Positions 60,407 through 64,000 of a stretch of DNA of 64,000 nucleotides are shown here, piece after piece. The notes beneath the pieces were generated by a model. The model worked only from the letters and a program-made list of their open reading frames with translations, had not been told where the DNA came from and did no database searches. Where the stretch lies: positions 26,438 to 90,437 of the forward strand of contig JALOMJ010000002.1 of the NCBI GenBank assembly GCA_025455485.1, in the 5' to 3' direction. The stretch comes from Bacteroidia bacterium (GTDB lineage Bacteria; Bacteroidota; Bacteroidia; B-17B0; Aurantibacillaceae). The translations under genes were made by a program, and so were the position numbers. Each line of letters opens with the position of its first letter. The stretch's first letter is position 1.

Positions 60407-61891
60407 ATGCAGGAGCAAATCTTAATTCTGGACTTTGGTTCCCAGTATACTCAGTTGATTGCGCGAAGGTTAAGAGAACTGAACGTTTATTGCGAAATCC
60501 ATCCTTAATCGGGTAGCCCCCACAGCGTGCGGGAAGAAAATCCACCCAAACCGGAGTTAAAAGACATCAAAGGCAAATTGCCTCTTTTAGGGGTGTGCTA
60601 TGGGGCCCAGTTCCTTGCTCACTTTTTCGGAGGAGAGGTGGGAAAATCCAACTCCAGGGAATACGGTAGGGCACATCTTGAAATCATGGACAAAACCTGC
60701 CCCATTTTTAATGATGTGGTAAATGATTCACAGGTGTGGATGAGCCACGCCGACACCATTTTGAGCATACCTGCCAGCTATAAAATTACAGCAAGCACAC
60801 ACGATGTTAAAGTAGCCGCTTTCAGCATTGAAGGGGAGCCAAGCTATGGCATACAATTTCACCCCGAAGTATTTCACAGCACCGAAGGAACAAAGATCCT
60901 GAAGAATTTTGTGTATGGTGTTTGCAAATGCACCGGTGATTGGACACCTTCTTCATTTATAGAAACAACAGTTGCTGAGCTGAAAACAAAACTCGGTGAT
61001 GACCGCGTAATTCTTGGATTAAGCGGGGGAGTAGACAGTACGGTTGCTGCCATGTTACTTCACAAAGCCATTGGAAAAAATCTTCACTGTATTTTTGTTG
61101 ACAACGGGCTATTGCGCAAAAACGAATTTCAAAAAGTACTGGACTCTTACCAACACCTTGGTTTAAATGTAAAAGGGGTAGATGCCAGTGCAAAGTTTTA
61201 TAAAGAACTTCATGGGGTTTCTGACCCGGAAAAAAAACGCAAAGCCATTGGAAAAGTATTCATCGATGTTTTTGATGAAGAATCCAAACTGGTGAAAGAT
61301 GCAAAATGGCTGGCCCAGGGCACCATTTACCCGGATGTCATCGAAAGCATTAGCGTAAAGGGACCATCAGCGACCATTAAATCCCATCACAACGTTGGGG
61401 GCTTGCCCGACTACATGAAACTTAAGGTTGTGGAACCCCTCCGGAGTTTGTTTAAGGATGAAGTGAGAAGAGTAGGGGCCGCGCTTGGATTAGACCCTGC
61501 CTTGTTAAACCGTCATCCTTTCCCGGGCCCGGGATTGGCCATACGTATCCTTGGAGAAGTGACGGCCGAAAAGGTCCGCATCATTCAGGAAGTTGACGCT
61601 ATTTTTATTGATGGTCTCAAAACCCATGACCTATACAATACCGTGTGGCAAGCAGGCGCCATATTTTTACCCATACAAAGCGTAGGGGTAATGGGCGATG
61701 AAAGAACCTATGAATACGTGGTGGCGCTGAGAGCAGTGAGCAGCACGGATGGCATGACGGCAGATTGGTGCCATTTGCCTTACGAGTTTCTTGCTAAAAT
61801 CAGTAACGAGATCATCAACAAAGTAAAAGGAGTTAATCGGGTTGTATACGATATCAGTTCCAAACCCCCGGCTACAATTGAGTGGGAATAA
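60407..61891 (+). pseudogene. guaA: GMP synthase (glutamine-hydrolysing) with internal stop after an apparent in-frame deletion
   Basis: Makes GMP from XMP. ATG 60407 begins [21 protein letters not shown], the normal GuaA N-terminus, but TAA at 60506-60508 follows CEIHP. The frame continues after the stop with [10 protein letters not shown], where relatives have roughly HPYNK...VILSGSP. About 15 codons appear lost, and joining TA of a Tyr codon to A of a Leu codon makes the TAA. Filling the gap would give about 509 aa, the family length. Everything else is intact: GVCYGAQ (nucleophile Cys), [15 protein letters not shown] (PP-loop) and HPFPGPGLA. An ORF from GTG 60527 keeps both domains but lacks about the first 40 residues. 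Confidence 0.85.
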
Positions 61892-61918
61892 TTGGATGAC
61901 CACACACAAACGTAAAGA

Positions 61919-63595
61919 ATGCCCAGAGTAAAATCCCTGACATATTTTTTTCTACTTACATTTTTGTTTCAGCTAAACCTTGTTTTGGGGCAAAACAAAT
62001 CCACGAACATTCAGGTTCAGGAGAACCGAAAATTTTACATCCATAAAATTGAGAAAGGCCAAAGTTTATACGCCATTTCAAAGTTATATGGAGTGAGTGT
62101 CGAAGAACTTTACAATTTCAATCCTGAACTAAAACAGGCTGTAAAAGCAGGGCAGGAGATTCGTATACCTTTTCAAACCGTGAATGCGGAGAAAACACCG
62201 AGTGTTTCCACACAATTGGATACGGCCAAATACATCACCCACAAACTGTTGAAAGGCGAAACCATTTATTCCATCTGCAGAAAATACAACATCACCGAAC
62301 GCCAGCTTGCAGCGTATAACCCGAGTTTATCACAGGGTTTAAAAGAAGGTCAGGTAATTGTGGTTGGAGAAAAAGTGAAGCCAAAACCAGCAGTAAAATC
62401 AGGAGCAGCATCAAAGGCAGCCCCGGCTCCAAAAAATACCATGGTGGACTCTTCTTTATTTAAACCCGTTTCTAAAACTCGAAAGGAAACGTACAATATT
62501 GCCCTCGCTCTGCCATTTAAGCTCGATCAAACCTTGGGTTTAGACCTGAATGCCATACTCCGCTCAGGCACAGCGTTCCCAACAGTTCCCGCACTGGCCA
62601 CTGACTTTTATCTGGGGTTTCGTTTAGCTATAGACTCTTTAGCTTCTAAAGATTTTAATGTCAACCTTGAATTGTACGATATTGACGACAAAGACTCTCT
62701 TGGTTTAATGCGGTTTACCAATGAAGCTAAATTTAAGGACCACGATTTTATATTCGGACCTCTTTATGCCAACGGATTTAAAGCCATTGCCAAAAAGGCC
62801 AAGGAGTTTCACATTCCCATTGTTTCGCCCATCACACAACAAAACAAAATTCTCTACAATAACATTTATATTTCCAAAACTAATCCTTCTCAATTTACTC
62901 TGCTCGAAGGTTTAGCCGACTACTGTATTGATTCCCTGATGAAAGAAAAGTGCAATGTGCTGCTGGTGGCTTCTTCCGATAAGGACAAAAAGGACGCCAA
63001 CTTTGTGAGTGCCTTTCGCAAGTATTTTAATGAGCGAATGAAAGGGCTCGATCGCTTAAACAAGGATACCCTTCGCCTTGTGAAAGGCATTGAAGGCGTG
63101 AAGAGCGCCTACGTTCCAAATGTCAAAAATATCATAATCAATCTAAGTGCTAATCAGGTTTTAATTTCAGACTTTATTACCCAACTGGCTTTGTTTAAAA
63201 AAGACAAAGACCTTGTTTTTTGCGGCTGGGAGAGCAATGGGAGCAATGATAACATTGATCAGGAATACCTCAATGACTTGAATTACACCTTCCCCTATCA
63301 ATTTAACCTTATCGACAGCGCTAATTCAGAAGCTTTGGTAAAACGGTATTTGTATTTACAAGGTACCAGCCCCGGAGAACACTTTTTTATGGGCTTTGAA
63401 GTGGCCTACTACTACCTGAAGAATTTGAAAGAACACGGTCCTGAGTTCGCTCACAAACTCGATCAATACCCCATGGACATGAAACACATGCGTTTTAAGT
63501 TCACTCGTCCTGATTTAAGCACAGGCTTTGATAACAGAGGGCTTTACATCTATAAGTACAAAAACTACCAACTGCATAAAACCGGATGGAAATAA
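61919..63595 (+). CDS. LysM-domain protein with substrate-binding-like C-terminal domain
   Basis: 558 aa exported protein; signal ends near LVLGQN. Two LysM domains at about 38-85 (YIHKIEKGQSLYAISKLYGVS) and 105-150 (THKLLKGETIYSICRKYNITE) bind peptidoglycan. After a Lys/Pro/Ala linker, residues 190-555 resemble the periplasmic-binding-protein type I fold (NIALALPFKL, DFIFGPLYANGFKAIAKKAKEF, VLLVASSDKD). Such fusions are common in Bacteroidota and of unknown role. Overlaps hemF by ten bases. Confidence 0.85.
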   Translation: MPRVKSLTYFFLLTFLFQLNLVLGQNKSTNIQVQENRKFYIHKIEKGQSLYAISKLYGVSVEELYNFNPELKQAVKAGQEIRIPFQTVNAEKTPSVSTQLDTAKYITHKLLKGETIYSICRKYNITERQLAAYNPSLSQGLKEGQVIVVGEKVKPKPAVKSGAASKAAPAPKNTMVDSSLFKPVSKTRKETYNIALALPFKLDQTLGLDLNAILRSGTAFPTVPALATDFYLGFRLAIDSLASKDFNVNLELYDIDDKDSLGLMRFTNEAKFKDHDFIFGPLYANGFKAIAKKAKEFHIPIVSPITQQNKILYNNIYISKTNPSQFTLLEGLADYCIDSLMKEKCNVLLVASSDKDKKDANFVSAFRKYFNERMKGLDRLNKDTLRLVKGIEGVKSAYVPNVKNIIINLSANQVLISDFITQLALFKKDKDLVFCGWESNGSNDNIDQEYLNDLNYTFPYQFNLIDSANSEALVKRYLYLQGTSPGEHFFMGFEVAYYYLKNLKEHGPEFAHKLDQYPMDMKHMRFKFTRPDLSTGFDNRGLYIYKYKNYQLHKTGWK

Positions 63596-64000
63596 GCAAG
63601 GAGAATATTTCTTCCTGGCTTATGGATTTGCAGGACAATATTTGCGCGGCCTTGGAGAAAGCCGATGGTAAATCTAAATTTATCGAAGAAAACTGGACAC
63701 GTGATGAAGGTGGCGGCGGAAGAACCCGCGTGATGAAGGATGGCGCAGTGCTCGAAAAAGGGGGAGTCAATTACAGCGCCGTATTCGGTGAGGCTCCTGA
63801 GTTTTTGTTCAGAGAAAAAGAACACAGCAGCGAAAAGACCATTTCCACTTCTTCCAGACCAAGGTTTTATGCCAGTGGTGTATCTATCGTGCTCCATCCT
63901 TTCAATCCTTTTGTGCCCATCATTCACATGAACGTAAGGTATTTTGAAATGGACAACGGTACCCGTTGGTTAGGCGGTGGAATTGATTTGAGTCCGCATT
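63586..64000 (+). CDS. hemF: Oxygen-dependent coproporphyrinogen III oxidase, 3' end outside window
   Basis: ATG 63586 overlaps the LysM gene by ten bases and the frame is open to the window end (138 codons seen). The product contains NWTRDEGGGGRTRVM, VNYSAVFGEAP, ASGVSIVLHPFNPFVPIIHMNVRYF and RWLGGGIDLSPH, all conserved in HemF. Catalyses aerobic decarboxylation of coproporphyrinogen in heme synthesis; complements hemN at 15 kb. The track lists only antisense or shadow ORFs here. Confidence 0.95.
   Translation, partial: MEISKENISSWLMDLQDNICAALEKADGKSKFIEENWTRDEGGGGRTRVMKDGAVLEKGGVNYSAVFGEAPEFLFREKEHSSEKTISTSSRPRFYASGVSIVLHPFNPFVPIIHMNVRYFEMDNGTRWLGGGIDLSPH

Noticed and set aside
63501-63927. 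Two minus-strand ORFs (89 and 120 aa)
   Set aside because: Antisense shadows of the LysM gene end and hemF, whose sense translation is clearly conserved.

Overview
The window looks like Bacteroidota chromosome. The cbb3 oxidase has fused CcoN and CcoO and a one-heme CcoP. A multicopper oxidase ends in a type IX secretion sorting domain. Many genes are preceded by the Bacteroidota -7 element TAnnTTTG, usually without a clear Shine-Dalgarno sequence. Base composition is moderate and even, and I see no insertion sequence, prophage or CRISPR array. The species cannot be named from this sequence.

Layout. (1) 1-2.0 kb: anaerobic ribonucleotide reductase, with the glycyl-radical tail on its own 55-codon ORF, then its activase. 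(2) 2.0-6.7 kb: copper acquisition (Cys-rich small protein, Met-rich lipoprotein, OprC-like TonB receptor) and a polytopic membrane protein. (3) 6.9-16.5 kb: HMA copper protein, ccoS-ccoNO-ccoQ-ccoP-ccoG-ccoH, a SafE-like protein, a PLP decarboxylase and hemN. (4) 16.5-28.4 kb: small heat-shock protein, rhodanese/thioredoxin, DoxX-like protein, three universal stress proteins, and a PAS histidine kinase paired with a receiver-CRP/FNR fusion. (5) 28.5-30.5 kb: an M13 peptidase. (6) 30.6-42.1 kb, minus strand: a sulfur island with two YeeE/YedE transporters, a TsdA-like cytochrome, DsrE, a porin, a SoxB-like Tat protein and a CRP/FNR regulator in one probable operon, plus a multicopper oxidase, an MBL-rhodanese operon and TauE. 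(7) 42-64 kb: CheR, three tRNAs, coaX, lptC, an ABC permease, recQ, an O-antigen ligase-like protein, an M23 peptidase, a frameshifted tetR beside a TolC/MFP/RND efflux operon, a guaA gene with an internal stop, a LysM protein and the start of hemF.

How it fits together. Parts 1-4 read as an oxygen-limitation programme: anaerobic dNTP synthesis, copper and heme supply, a high-affinity oxidase, stress proteins and a dedicated two-component regulator. FNR/CRP-type palindromes (TGAY-N4-GTCA or TGAT-N4-ATCA) lie upstream of the cco, hsp20, doxX/usp and usp transcription units, centred by my hand count near -61 to -63 or -41 from the inferred start. A different palindrome (GTGTnAC-N4-GTnACAC) lies near -41 upstream of each of three sulfur transcription units. 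Two CRP/FNR proteins with different recognition helices are encoded here, so two separable regulons are a reasonable hypothesis.

Two coding regions are clearly broken: tetR by a one-base frameshift and guaA by an apparent in-frame loss of about 45 bases that creates a stop. Because guaA is normally important for growth, assembly or strain-mixture errors must be excluded first. All coordinates, motifs and spacings were read by eye; no search or alignment was run.
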